Source of the DNA: Megamerina dolium
Lineage: Eukaryota; Arthropoda; Insecta; Diptera; Megamerinidae
DNA: 64,000 nucleotides
Direction: 5' to 3'
Assembly (NCBI GenBank): GCA_963854835.1
Contig: OY978525.1
Coordinates: 121,389,240-121,453,239 of the forward strand
A model generated the notes under the pieces. It was not told where the DNA came from and searched no databases. It saw only the letters and a program-made list of their open reading frames with translations. Of the stretch, positions 11,171 to 25,900 are shown piece after piece. Position numbers and translations under genes: made by a program. Within the stretch, counting starts at the first letter, position 1; each line of letters begins with the position of its first letter.

Positions 11171-14040
11171 CTTTTTGTGACAAAATATATTTAAAAAAAT
11201 ATGTTTCCAAAATCATATGGGATTTCGTTTACGAAATTGTTGAAAATATATTCCTTTTCTACGGAAATCCCCTTTAGCAATGACTAAAAGTAATCCAAAA
11301 TTCAAATATTTGGTGTATTAAAATGTAATGCCAAATATTTTATTGTACAATAAAAATCATACATTTCAAACTTTTTCAAAACTAAAAGTTATAGAGCAAT
11401 TTCATAGATTTCATAGATCTGGACCGAGTATTCTTTCAATTTTGTTGCGATTATTAATTTGAAAGCTGTACAGAGATGGGAAACTACTTACATTAGTCGA
11501 TTTCGATTTCACTATAATTGAACTAATTATTTACCTATTGCCTATTACTTGTTCAAATCTGTAAATTGCTCGTTTTGCAATTTTAAGACTAGAATATTTT
11601 CAAGTTTGACTATTCGGTACACTTTTATAATACAATATTTCACTCAGTGCATGGGAGGTGTATGTATTATATTCGATTGTGTTGTGACGATGGTGGTGTA
11701 AATGTTTGTTTGACGGTAGCAGCAGCAGTGCATAGTAATTGCATGCGCACCGAGCCAGAAAGAATGTACATGGAATACACGAGTGAGTCGAGTAAATATT
11801 TTAGTCGTCACTTAAACGTGTAGAAATGTTTTTTTTTTTACTGCTAAATAATTATAGAAACAAAGGGAGCAACAAGAAAATGAAATTGTTGAATAAATAG
11901 CCCGTTTCGGAGTGGCATAATAAATATATATATACATACATATACATATACAGATGAACTCTAATTACATTCGTTTTTATGTACAATATACTAATACCCA
12001 TACATACATATATTGTATTTTTATACAACACAGTACACACAGTATCTATTAATAGTATGTGCATACATAATATATATTCTGTTGTGCTGTTGTTTCTCTT
12101 ATTTATGGTTGTTAGTGTTGTTGCACTATTTACACTATTGGAATTATGTTTTTAAGCCAAGTGCAATGCAAATAGAAATCTATTTTTGAAAAAAAAAAAA
12201 CCTTCTGGTATACTAAAAGTACTAGATATAATTTTATGATAAAATATACTCACATTATATGAATCATAAACAACCAATTTATGAGACTTTCTAAAAATTA
12301 TATTCTTTTAAATAAGCAGAAGACAACCACATATAAGATCCCATTAGTAGAAGACAAGTGTTTGACATTTTTTATATTTTTATATACACTCTGTGATCAT
12401 ATAATTTATATAAAACACGCGTCAATAAAGTAATAAAGTATTATTTTCAAAAATGATTCCCACAATTAATATAAAGTATTCAAAACAACAAGATCGCTAT
12501 ATTAGAGGTCTTCACGCTATTAAACTCTTACTAATTGTGAGCGCATCTCTCGTATTGTTCACCACCAAACCAACCAAAAAATTGAATGATAATTCGAATT
12601 GAACCATTTAGGTAATTTTAATTACATAAAGATACATAAACCATACATAAGTAGTATACAAAAAATTTAACTCAACCCTCCGTGGGTGCACGTGATCAAA
12701 ATCACCAAATAATTTATAAATAATACTGATGCGAATATTTAATCTAATTAATAAATTTTACGAAAAATAATACACAAATATGTTCAAGAGAAAATCTTAT
12801 TACAGGGTTCTAAACCCATAAACATATTGCGATGCAAAAATCTGATCAAGATTTCTTTTGTGTCAGGTATTTACCTTTCTCCATCCAATAAACATTTTTT
12901 GTTTTATGTCTCATAGTGCAATCTAACATAACAAATATATTGATATTGTAGAATGATTTTCAACGCAAGAACACAAAAATTATGTATATATCATCCATAT
13001 AGACCGTGACTACCTCTACTATTGCATTAAATATCGAGAAAAACTAACAAGCACATGTTTTCTACATCAAATAAATTTAAAATAATAATGTGTGAATTCT
13101 CTTTTGTTTACAGATTTTTATCGTAACATCACACACACACACGCACATACAGCCATACCTACGTGAAGTTTTCATCACCACATATGCATATTTGGTACAC
13201 CGAAGCGACAAAACATTTAAAACGACACTCCCACAGAATAGAAAATGTCAACGTAATGATGATAATAACCAGATACAATAATAGCATTTGAATATTAGAC
13301 TTTTCAAAGTCAAATGTATAAATACTCATAGTATGAGGAGTGCTACTTGCTGTACTATATGGGATGGCAAAAATTGTTTAATGTGAAAAAAAGTACTCCA
13401 TTTTGATACAAGTGATATTATAATGAACAACAACAACAATTTAATTTAATTAATTTCTTTCTTCGTTCCCTTTAGCATATTTTTTTTTGTATTAACTTAA
13501 AAACTCGCTACAAAGGAAAATAAAATTCTTTAGAAACAAAAAGTGATGTTAAATTGAGTCATAAGTGTACAAGAATTGTTATACGCCATATGAAGTCATT
13601 TATTTTTAATTCTATATAACACAACTAGAAAATAATTTCAATGAAAATAATTTCAAATAAAAAGATTAACATTATGAATGTTGTAATTTTTTAAAAAAGC
13701 TATGTGATTATAAATCCAAATAAAATAAGGCGAAAATTCTAAATTTGGAAAGAAGGAAAATTAAAGAAATTCCAAATTGTCATAAGTGTGTGTTTAGTGT
13801 GTTTTCTTAAATGTAAACGCGACAATGGCACAACAATACAACGCCATTGCAAAATTCTTGCAATGTCATAAGTAAATGCATGCTGTAATGCAATGGAGTA
13901 ATAATTTCAGATAATCGTAAACATGCACCTACGCATAAATTTGTAGAAAATTAAACTGCAATGTAAACAATGAATTTATGTAGTGTTCGCTAATACAACA
14001 TCGCATTTTTTTTTTACTTGTTTTGTTTTAATCACAACAG
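11171..14040. other. Upstream flank of the NCKAP5-like gene
   Basis: No coding region supported. A somewhat GC-richer patch near 11650-11780 contains AGCAGCAGCAG and resembles promoter or UTR sequence, but no splice chain links it to exon 1. The interval just before 14040 is T-rich and ends in cacaacag, a possible acceptor for a UTR exon. Confidence 0.4.
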
Positions 14041-14124
14041 CATCATCAATTTGTATATGCGAGTGGCAGATGTTAGCGTTTCGGTGTTGGTAAAACGAAG
14101 TTGAAAGTAGTGAATTTGGCGAAA

Positions 14125-14159
14125 ATGTTAGCTGGCATCAGAAAACGTTTAGCTCGAAA
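14125..14159 (+). CDS. NCKAP5-like gene, exon 1 (start codon)
   Basis: The ATG at 14125 has A at -3 (gaaaATG) and opens a short basic N-terminus, MLAGIRKRLAR, followed by AA and a consensus donor gtaagt at 14160. The two leftover bases plus the first base of exon 2 make a Lys codon. The region before it (about 14040-14124) is less AT-rich than its surroundings and could be 5' UTR; a cacaacag ending near 14040 could be a UTR splice acceptor. This exon is very short, so the assignment rests on phase, donor quality and start context rather than on homology. Confidence 0.55.
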
Positions 14160-17100
14160 GTAAGTAAACGAAATTTGTACTATTTTTTATTTTTATAAAT
14201 CATATATCGAACAAATATGTATGCACTGCGAACAAACAATCTGCTTAAGCGCTAGAAATCATACATATTTCTCTTGTTTAGGATTGGATTAAAAATGCGT
14301 AACATTTAATGGGTATACCTACATAACTTTAGTATCGAAAATGGCATAAAAATGAAAATAGCTATGTAGGCAGTCTGATAAGTGCTGCGCCTAACTCCGT
14401 TCAACTATCCTAACTTTATTTGATATTTCTTCGTTAAAGCTACTTGCCATTGCTACCATATATTAGACATATTAGACATTTTAGACAACAACAAAGACTA
14501 TATTAATTCGATCACTAGCGATTTAGTTATATTCCATGCTATTCTAAACAGTACAAACAAATAATTTCTTTCAAGTTTCTGCGCTGTTTAAAAATCTTTT
14601 AACAACTCCGTGACATCGTGTTAGATAAGCGACGAGTGAAAATAACTGATTCCATTGGCATATCAAAAGAATGATTTGGTCATATTTTACATGAAGAATT
14701 AAACACCTTTGCGCAAAAAGTGTTCAGCATTTGCGAATCATTGACCAAAAGCGCATTCAGATCCACATTCCTCAAACATGTTTGGATGGTTTTAAGAAAA
14801 ATGTAATGGATTTCAAGCACTGTGTCGTAAATGTTGATGAAACTTGAAAAGAATATTTAAAACAATTGATTGAAGCCGATTGGAGTGTAACAAAGCAGAC
14901 AATCATAAGGAAAAGTTACGTCAATAGATTTTTGTAATTGCAAATGGTTTTTAGTGGGCGAAAAAAGCTAAAACAAGCATCTCGCATTATTCAACCTTCA
15001 TGGATGCTAAAATTCGCGAAAAAGAACTTGTTTGCCAACAAAACAGAGCAAGTTTTCGGACAAGTATTTTGAAGACAGCTAAATTCAACGATTTAAAGTA
15101 TGAATTGCTAAAACATCCGCAGTACTGATCAGATTTAGATCCCAGCGATTATTATCTGAAAAAAATTCCTGTCTGGAAAGCATTTTCCATCGAATAATGA
15201 AGCTAATTCTATAGTAGTGGTAGTTTTATTATGGGGAAAACACTCAGATTAAGCGTATTGAAGGATTATCTTGAAAAATAGGCATACATTTTAAAATTTA
15301 ACCATGGTTTTTTATTATTAAGGAAATCGCTACAATTTTGATTTCTGATTCCACAATCTTAATACTCGTCATGCTTTTTTGTAATATTATGCCACAAGTA
15401 TCTTGTTTTAAGTGTTTGTAGAAAAAAACATTTTTGATGATATTTTTTTGCGATCAGTCACATATTAATACTACTTACTGTCTGAGCAGAATAATATCAT
15501 ATCTTATATCGTCTTAGGTAGTCATCTCATGCTATATCGACTACATCGATTGCTATATAATTTCTTCTAAATAATTAACAGAAATCACAATAACAAGCAA
15601 ACTATATAATACAAAGGGTGCCGTAGCTCAGTGGTTAGTGCGTTGGTTTTTTGATCTGTAGGTCGTGGATTCAATTCCCGGCTGAAGCATAAATGTGATA
15701 TCGAAAAAGTCCAAGAGCCCTCCGGGGCTTATCAGTGGCACATGTATTTATTTTTTTTTTTTTTTTTACATAATACAAAGTTTAGATCGTGAGTCACACA
15801 TGGAATAAAATGATATTATTATTACAATGGACATTTTTTAATTATGTGCATTTTTCTTTTAATGGTTACTTATTTGTACATATTTATATAACACAAACTA
15901 TATTTATATATGACAATTAAAGTAACAATAGTTACTGTCATTCATCTTGGTAATATGCACAATATAATTAGACAAATTTAATACAGGCGCTAATGATGAC
16001 AGGCACAATTGTAAACATATTGAGGTAATCAACATCAAGCGGAAACAATAATATGATTGGCAATTGTTGTGGTATACAGCCAACATATCTATTTGGGTGC
16101 ATATGAAAAAATGTATAAACCATAAGCACAGTAAACATGATACAACCCATTGGAATTACAATACTATGTATAAGTACAATAGTTGTCAAACATATTATTT
16201 CCTAATGAATAATCGCATATGCATATATAACGCTTATTTAGCGGTAGTAGCAGTGCGGTGTGAAATAATAATTAAATAGAAATTAAAAAGTTGCACAATT
16301 CATTACACACATTAGCACATGTACATATATATACATATGCTTAAAGTCGCAATCATCATGTTTCTATACACATCGTATTAATTACTTATGGTTATCAATA
16401 TATTGTAATTAAGGCAAGCGCCTATTAACAAGTCAGCAATTAATAAATTATTTATGCGTTGTATGCATTTGTATTAATTAGCTATTGTGACAATGATATC
16501 GAACAGACTATATAATGAAATTGATTTCAACAAATATTAGAAGAAATACAGAAAACACTGAGACATAGAATAATGATTACTTCAATAAACAAAAATCCTG
16601 AATGAGTTGAATTATGTTTCTTTAATAATCGAGAAATACTCTTTTAAAAATCAATATATACTAATTTAATTATATGGTTTTTGGTATTCCACTTGTAAAA
16701 TTAGTGCATGATAGAAGTACTATTGTTAGGAAATGCCTTCTAATATTAGTATATTTATGAACAATTGTTCACCCTGGCAACGCCACTGTATACATGCAGT
16801 TTTTTTAACAGTTCTATGTAACAGTTACACACTGTTTTGCACACACTTGACACTCAACTACATACTTAATCTATACATTTCTTTGTAAGGAAGACACTTC
16901 AATAAAATCACGATCAGTACATTCTATTTTATATTGTGTCGACTTAATAGTTAAACGGTCCCGTGTCAAAATTTCTAAAACATCTTTTGTTGCTTGCATT
17001 TCAAACAGTAGGCAATCATCGATAAATTTCGCCTGCAATATGTGGTTCGATAAATGCGGCAGCTGTAATCGGTCGACTATGAAATCGCGTATATAATCGA

Positions 17101-19944
17101 CAGCATTTATGGCGCTTGGTCGTGTACGACCGGTGAGTAGTAAACGCGTACAAAATTTACCATACATCAATGCAGTATTTAGTAGCTGCTTCTCATCACC
17201 TTCAGTCTGATTGCTGTCACATTGACATTTAGAATCGACAGCTGAATTTGAATTCGTAGGAAAATTAATTGCATTTTGTGACGTTTCTATCGGAGCATTC
17301 GTATTTGTAGGTTTAAAAATGTTCGTGACAAAATTTGAAAAACTCTCAGATGTTGTTGTTGACTCGTCTCCTTTAATTTGCAAACGTAAGACGTCAGTCT
17401 TCTTATCTAATAATATATAAATCATATTAATTTGACATAATCTCCAACAATTAGCAATGACAATATTCTCTCAACAACTTACCAGATATGGTATAGTCAA
17501 ACACTTTAGTTCGTCTTCTTGTATTTTTCAAGTGACCATTATCCTCATCACCTTGCACATGCCCGTATTCTGTGTAAAGTAATTCGGCTGTGATAACATC
17601 ATATGTAGCGAAATTTTGCGGTTTTATATTTCGAAATGTTCTATGATCTTCGGAAATGACTAATCCATAATCGATTGTTTTTATTGTATTCCCATTTGCA
17701 TTTGAATTGATGTGAGCTTTCAAAGCCAATGGTACAAAAAGATTATTTCTTGGAAATTCAAATTCAATGTACCACGGTAGATTTAGGTGCACTTGCACTC
17801 TAGAATCTTCATTGAATGTTGCTTCGACGTTAGATACAATTAAAAATAAACCAATTGCTAAAAACATGCTTCACGAATTGCACGTTTCAAGCTACACTGA
17901 TCGACTACATTTCTACAACGCATAATTTCACTAATTTCGTATTTTTCATTCTTATCTCTGAGATTATTCAGAGCTTGACTTCGAGAGGAGTCGTATAATA
18001 ATACGATTCTATCTACTGTTTGTCGAACATCATTTACATTTTATAAATAATCTCTTTATTTATTCTTCAAATCAAATTCAAACTCTGACTCAGTCAAGTT
18101 CAGATTGTACTCTTGTCATGCATGGAGTGATAGTCATATTATTCTATTTAGTTGAAAAATAAATATTTATTTCTTACTGAAAATGCTTATAAAGACAGTT
18201 TCGTATTGTAGATGTCTATACGACTTTGGTAATCAATGTAAATTGTATGCTTATCAAAGCAAAGAATTTTTCGCATGTTCGCTCCATTAAAATAGTTTCG
18301 CTTTAGATATAAATCTCCACCTGATATAATATTTCATTTTTATTTTTTTTATTTTGGTATTTAGAAAGAATACATATGTTTTGTTTGCCTTTTATTTCAA
18401 TGAAAAAAAACAGGTTTTTTACCTCAATTTAAATTTATTTTTATTATCTTGTTCAATGTTATTGCTATTAGTTTACACAGTTGAATAGATTTTCTGCTTC
18501 TATGTATTTTTTCTCTTTACGTAAGTAGCTTAATTATGTATGTAGATAACAATGTATTTTGTAAAATTCTGAGTTTTTATTTATACCCATCTAGTCACCG
18601 TTGAGTTCTTCAAATGAAGTCATCATTTCTGAAATAGTCACTTGATTATTATTACTTACTTTATTGCATTTTTTGTTTTATATCGCAAAAAAGCATTATT
18701 TCACATTACTTGAATCTAATAGAGAAACTTTATGTTATGACAAAAAAGTCAAGGTTTAATACCTTGATATGTGTGGATTTAGTTTAGGTAGGTAATACAG
18801 AAAATATCATTTTTGTAAATTTTTCAATACTTTAGCGTCTATCATGATCAATTTTTATAATATAATGTTTTATAATTTCATCGAAATTTCCTTTAGCCTA
18901 TAAAATGGACTAAGCAATAGAAAATTTCACCGAATTACATCCATTACACGTCCTGAGAAATGCACGGATGCATGGCATAACTCGATTATAACATCTATAA
19001 TTTTAGTGATTGCAATAACTATGCAAATGGGATAATATCCACCTTTCCATCCTACATGTCATCCCCAACTTACGCATATTCTCCTACATAAAAAATAAAA
19101 AATTATGTACAACTTTGCCAAATGTCACCCTAACGCTTATCAAGTAAACACCCATTAACTACATGCTCATCATCGGACTCAGTCCAATACAAACTACATA
19201 CATGATATTTTTAGCCCTTTGAATTTATTTTCATACCAACAATTGTTGATTAAAAATTTGATATAATTTGAATTCATAGCGTGGCTATGGTCCTCGTTTC
19301 GATTGACATATATGTATAACTACTTATTATAATTGTAATTATAAATTGCATATAATTATGTAGCCAAGAGTGTATGACTGTAGTCAATCTGTGGCATTAG
19401 TGAATGCTCTACTAATGTACTACATATAGCATAGTAGTTACATTAACATAGTTACATTGGCCATTGTGATTATATGGAATTTTCAAATTAATACCATTAA
19501 CCTGTGTATAGCATATGTATATATGTATTTAACCTCATGACTATTTACAAATGTAAAATTTTTTTATAAATATTGTATATACTGTAATCATATTTCGATG
19601 TGATGGCATATGCATGTATGCAGTGGTGAAGAAATATGAGAATGTAGAATATTTTTTGGATTAGGTTTTCATTTGAAAAAAAAAATTATTTAGGAAATTA
19701 CTATTTTTTAATTCTTATAACAAAATGCGAGTATGTATAGAAATTTGGATTTATATAAAATTTATTATCGGCATAAAAATAAAGTTTCACATATAGTTTA
19801 TCAATACGCTTTTATCATTCTTTTACATACATAAAATATAAATCAGAATAAATTCTTTAATTAAAAAAATATATGAAAATATTTTTTCATTTAGAATTCG
19901 CTCTTGACAATTATCGTATTTTCATAATACGACGTACATATATG

Positions 19945-19981
<37 letters not shown>

Positions 19982-22900
19982 ACGTTTGTATTATAAATGT
20001 CAGAAATCAACATCATTTTTTATCGAATTTCCTCTTCTGAGCATAAACTCATAAATTCATTATAACTTTATTCACCTGCGTATGTTAGGTACATATATTT
20101 TCAGCATTCTCTTTCAGTGTGAACTAAAAATATAAATAGAATGGATCACATCTTGTTGTATTCAAAAAACATCACTCCCCCAACATACATTCTCGGAACT
20201 TTACAATATTTATGTACAATACTTCAATAGATTTGATTCATTTCTATACACAGAATATGCAGTAATCAAATGTCCATCATTTAGAAGCGACGAGACAATT
20301 CCCATTTTGTTTGTCACATGAAAGCCGACAATACGAAAGGGGAAATGTCAAAAGCGACAACAGAACATATATTGAAATAATGCAATTCAATATACGATAC
20401 TCTTGCAATATGACACAATAATATATCGTACATATGAGTATACAGGAAACACGGTGTATGAACAAAATAATGTTTATTTCACCACTCTTTGCCAACGGGA
20501 TCCGTTCATGTATATAAACATATGTATATATACATTTAACTGAGTTTTCTCCTTCTAATATTGTACGATATGATCAATGTTCAAAAGTTTTATATAAAAA
20601 TCAACGAAAATGAGCAAATAATTAAAGAACTGCACATAAATAGTAGCAAAAGTTTAAGTAACATCTTTCAAATATACCAATAATTGAATGCAAAACAAAG
20701 AAGTTAGAAGTAAACATATTTGTATATCTTCGAAAAATTATATTTTTCCCCTAGTTCCAGTCACTGCCTGATTCCGAAATTAATTTGTGACATTATTGTC
20801 GATTCCTACTAAGCCTAATCATTCGATTCGATTCATTTGGTATACAGTAGACATACATAGATTAATATGTATGTACGTATTTATAGTACAATAAATATTG
20901 TTTATTTATTCAATTATCACTGCTATTGCTATTGTTGGTTGTTGCATTAGTGCAATTGAAATGCAACTGTCGCAATGATACATTATCCCCCTTACTCGCA
21001 TCATACATAGACTCTAGTTATATCATATAATGAATTATTTAAGTAGCTACCCCGCTGAGAAAATGATGTATTTTGTTTAAAATGTATACATAGTGATAAT
21101 TAATAAAGACTTACATTGTTGATATAGAAGTTTCGATTATATGTAATTGTGTGTAACAGGGCCAGTTATTTATAATTCGTGCAACACGTTACAAGAAAAA
21201 AAAATTGTTGAAATTTTGTACATAGAATGGCTTTTATTTTTAAAACGGGCAATAAATTTGTCCACACCATTGAAATTGTCCCTAACCTATGTATTCAAAA
21301 GGCATATGTATGTATACCAGAGCACACATGGCTATCACTAAATGGCACATAGTCATGCAATGAAAATGAAATAACAAATTTAATCAACTACTCTAAATGT
21401 ACAATATGTACAAATTTCGCTGCTCCTTGTTTTTCGTCTATTATGTTATATTAATTTTTATTTATTTTTTATTTTTATTTTTTTTTTGTAATAGCAATTT
21501 TCAACGCAAATGGAAATGGCAGAGTATGAACAATATATGTATGCGTACCTATTTATGTACACAAATATTTAGTATAATACCTGCTACTCCGCCTTATATT
21601 GATAATAGTGACAATGATGACGTCGATGATGATGATGGGTGTGTAACTTGTGGACAATTCAAAACATTTTCCCATGCTGTGACTTGAGTGTTTTTTATTT
21701 TTTTCTTTCTATTATTATATATATGAGTACTTACTAAGCACTCTGTGCCAATTATATTGAGAAAAAAATACGATTAACATATAGGTAGGCAGGTACCTAT
21801 TAATATAACATAAAATAATGTAAAAAACAAATACACCACAAAATATTGTATTTTATTTGTCGCTATCTTTTGATTCATGAATAACTTATAGTATGTTGCA
21901 CCATTGTTAAACAAGGCACAGAAGCACCTTGACGGCTTCCTTTTGAAATGTCTCAATTGAACAGCTAATACGTAAAACTTGTCCGTCGCAATCTAGCAAC
22001 TGTTGCCAGAAGATAAATAAATACATATGTATGTCTCCATTCTGCACGTGTACAAGTAAATTACCAGTGTGCAAAATAAACGGTGATGAATTTGGCTAAG
22101 CAAACTGCCTTTGTAAATAGAAATAAACACAAAATATTCATTCACATATAGTCTGACTTCCGTTTGCGGTTTTTAACGCACCCATTCGTCATTTGTATGC
22201 GATTACAATATGTGAATATTCTACAGATATGCTTATGCATACATGTTTGATTTTGTATTTGCATTTTATTTGCAATGCACGTCTACTCGTAAGTACTACT
22301 CTTGCATATGCAGAGGTACTTATGCGTGCAACTCTATACATTAAAAATGTTGAATAAAATTAATGAGTATTAACTAAAATGTGCTCTATGTTTAGAAATA
22401 CATGCATATTACGATTATCCGGTGTGAAATTTGAACGAATATAAAAAGTTTTTAAATTTATTTGGATGGAAATATTTATTCACCAAAATGAGAGTGGTCA
22501 GAATCGACGCTATTTTCTGTTTTTACTAAACCCTATCTATCGAATTAAATCAAAGAAATTTAACAAAGTAGAATGAATAATTTGTTATGCTTATGGTGGC
22601 TATTATTCTTGTTTGAGTAAATACTTAAAATACAGGTTTTTGCAATGCTTATACAATGACAAAGTCTTAAATTGTGCAAATATCAATTGAACAATTCGTA
22701 AACTGTATGCGATTTTTCAATTAAAGTGCTAACACAAAATAAGATAACCGACAAAGTCATTAATTTTAAATCAAAACCTAATAAATTAGACTCAAATAGA
22801 AGTATAATTGCAACAAAATTGCATATATTGAACTCTTTAGTAATACGAATACACATAAAACTTGATATTAAATTTGATTGGCAACACAAGCCGCACACAA

Positions 22901-25900
22901 GTCGTTGCAACAATTGTGACTATTCACTATTCAACATTTAATTTGCTTGTTATTTAAAAAAAAAACACAATTTCATTTTTTGTTGCAGAATATAACTAAG
23001 TATAAGAATAATATTGCAAGCATTGCAATGAGTGTACATATGCTCAAGTATCATGCATGATGCATGCGCAGATTAATTTCAATACGAACTATTGCCTAGG
23101 TAACCACACCTAGGCAACATATTTTGAAAATTTAATTAAACGTTTGATGTATTGTTAACACACTCAACAGTGATATGGATATTGATATGTTAACAATTCT
23201 GAACGTTAAACATGTTCTCATACAAAAATTAATACTCGTAAATCGTTGACAACGATGATGATCATGTGGTGATGAAAATCTATATTGAAAATAATTTTCA
23301 CTTCAATATTAATATTTTTTTTTATCAATCTATAGATATTTATTTATAGAGTGTGCTGTTAGAGTGTTTACAATGAACATGTCATTAAAAATGAATGACT
23401 CATTTCATTTGGCTTGTAAATCAGTTTATCTCAATTATCACATCTGATGTACATACGATGTCATTGAACAAATGACAATGCAATAAAAAATGAAGAAACC
23501 TATATATATATATGAATTCGGTATTAGAATTCATTCAATTTACTTCATTTACCATATATCTAATGCATTGTGTCTATGAATGTTGGGATTTTTATTTAAT
23601 TCATATTTATTTAAAGAATTAATTTTAAATAAATTCTCATTAAATATTAGATTCATAGAATTATGTTTAATGAACTATTATTTATGAAAATGCAACATAA
23701 GCGGTATGACGTTCACCAATAATAAAAAAAATATGTTTATGTAATAGTATGGAGAAATTGAATCGGATTCTTTCAGTCGGCAACGGTTTTTGACTTATTA
23801 TTGAACCTCTTTTTATTATTCAACCAAGTAAGTGCTGTGTTGCTTAACTAACTCCTACTATTTTTATCGTAAAAGCACTATGCATTCGGTATACAATTTT
23901 GGGAATTTTCTATTTTTTTTACAGGCCTCTTTCTAAATCCAAGTTTATGTAATACCGGAACATTATTGTTTTATTTATTTTATTATTTTTGTATTTTTAT
24001 AATAGCACTTTTGTCATTCCATTTATTGAACCTTGAATCAAAGTCTGACAGTAGAGAAGGATGATTCGCCAATTTCTGTTTTTTTTTTGCACTTTGAAAT
24101 ACATATGATACTATACATTTGTTTCACACGAAAAGTCGATAAGTAGATTGTCACGTTTAAAATCGTAAGAAATCCTACGAAGAAGTTCTCGCGAAATTTT
24201 CATTTTCCACAAGACATAAAATACTATTCTCAGATGCTATGCCAACGAATCAATCCGGCAGCAATTTTTCTTTATATAACCTAAAATATAACATAATAAT
24301 CACGGTCCGGGGTTATAAAGGGTTTCCCATTAAGAACGAAAGGATATGAAATTGAAATAAAATACAAAAAATTTAGCAAAATTTGACAAGTTTTGCTTTT
24401 ATAAGATGGTATATTTTATGCCATTTATGATTTAAACAAAATGTCGTTCAAGTGGCCATCACGGCTCTTCTTGCATTGCCTTATCCAATCACTACAATTT
24501 TCAATGACTCTGTGCGGCAATTCGAGTTGTAGGGCAACTATTGTGGCTCATATGTTGGCTTCAAGCTCGTCAATAATTTTGGGTTGGTAGGCGTAAACAT
24601 ATATGATTTAACATATCCCCACACAAAATAGTCCACTGGCGTTAAATCAAACGATCTTGGTTGCGATCGAGTCACCGAAATTTCCGCTCAAAAGATCCGT
24701 CGTAACGACGACTGTATGGAAATTTGCGCCGTTTTGCTTAAAATACATGTCCCCCGACTTAATTTCATCAATTTTCGAAAATACAAAATCAGTGTACATG
24801 CTCTTATAACGCTCGCCATTCACAGTAATGGAACGTCCTTCTGCATTCTTTAAAAAATATTTGGACGATTTTCAAACGTTATGATAGCGTAAATAAACAT
24901 AAAAATCATAAAAACAAAAAAAAAACATGTGGCACTTAAAGCCCCAAAGGGCTCATTGGCCGAGCTTCTCTACCATTACTGTTGTGCGTCTTAAATTTGG
25001 ACAGTATTAGAAGGGACCTACTTATTTTAGCCGGTTCCGAACGGCAGAACACTTGTGGCATCACTTTTTCTGAGCTTTGTCACAGAGTTCTTTTAGAAGC
25101 TTTTTCATGGTAAGTTGTTAATGTCGGAAGAATTGCCAATTGCTTGCCGACAGGTGGGTACCATTCGAAAAAAAAAATCTTATCGATATTAAATTTGTTA
25201 TGCATCAGCCGGGGATTGAACCACGACCTACAGATCAGAAGGCGAATACACTAACCACTGAGCTACGGCACCCATAACATAAAAAACATCAAACGTCAAA
25301 AATTAAGAAACAAATATGACCTCCATAAACTGTCAAAATCCGATCATTCCTATTGGGAAACACTGTATATGTACATATATAGGAAGATCATTTTTCATTA
25401 CTTTCACCCCCTTTGACGTCAATATGTTTTATTTACAAATGTGACAAATGCATAGTTAGGTGCATAAATATGTTCATACTAGTGTATTTGTCATATTACT
25501 CATATTAACAAACAACAGAAAATATGTACATCATCATCATCATGATTGGGCCATGACATGGTTTCTTTTGAATTTAAACAATTTTTCATTATATTTTTTT
25601 GTCTGTTTTGTTCTAGTTTCTGTACATGTGTTTATTCAGCCTATTTCATACACCTACCTACACATACACATACGTATATGCATAATTATACTATAAGCGA
25701 TGTATTCTACAACTGATAGAAATAAATCCACTTGAATAATTAGAATACATTTTGTAATTAACTAATATACAGAGAAAATAGGCGAAAATGAAAGCTGGCC
25801 AAAAAACATGGTTGTCTTACAAGTATAGTGAAATCTATAATAATTTCATAGTATCTATGTAGGTGTACATGTTTATATATATAAATAAAGGACAGCATTT

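Noticed and set aside
16871..17867. DM4/DM12-type insect protein
   Set aside because: General layout (signal peptide, Cys-containing C-terminal half) fits, but I could not find the conserved Cys spacing of that family.
19948..19977. Poly-Ala, poly-Cys or poly-Leu coding exon
   Set aside because: No open frame with splice sites extends around the TGC repeat.
25200..25273. tRNA gene on the - strand
   Set aside because: Head of the SINE copy at 24906-25275.
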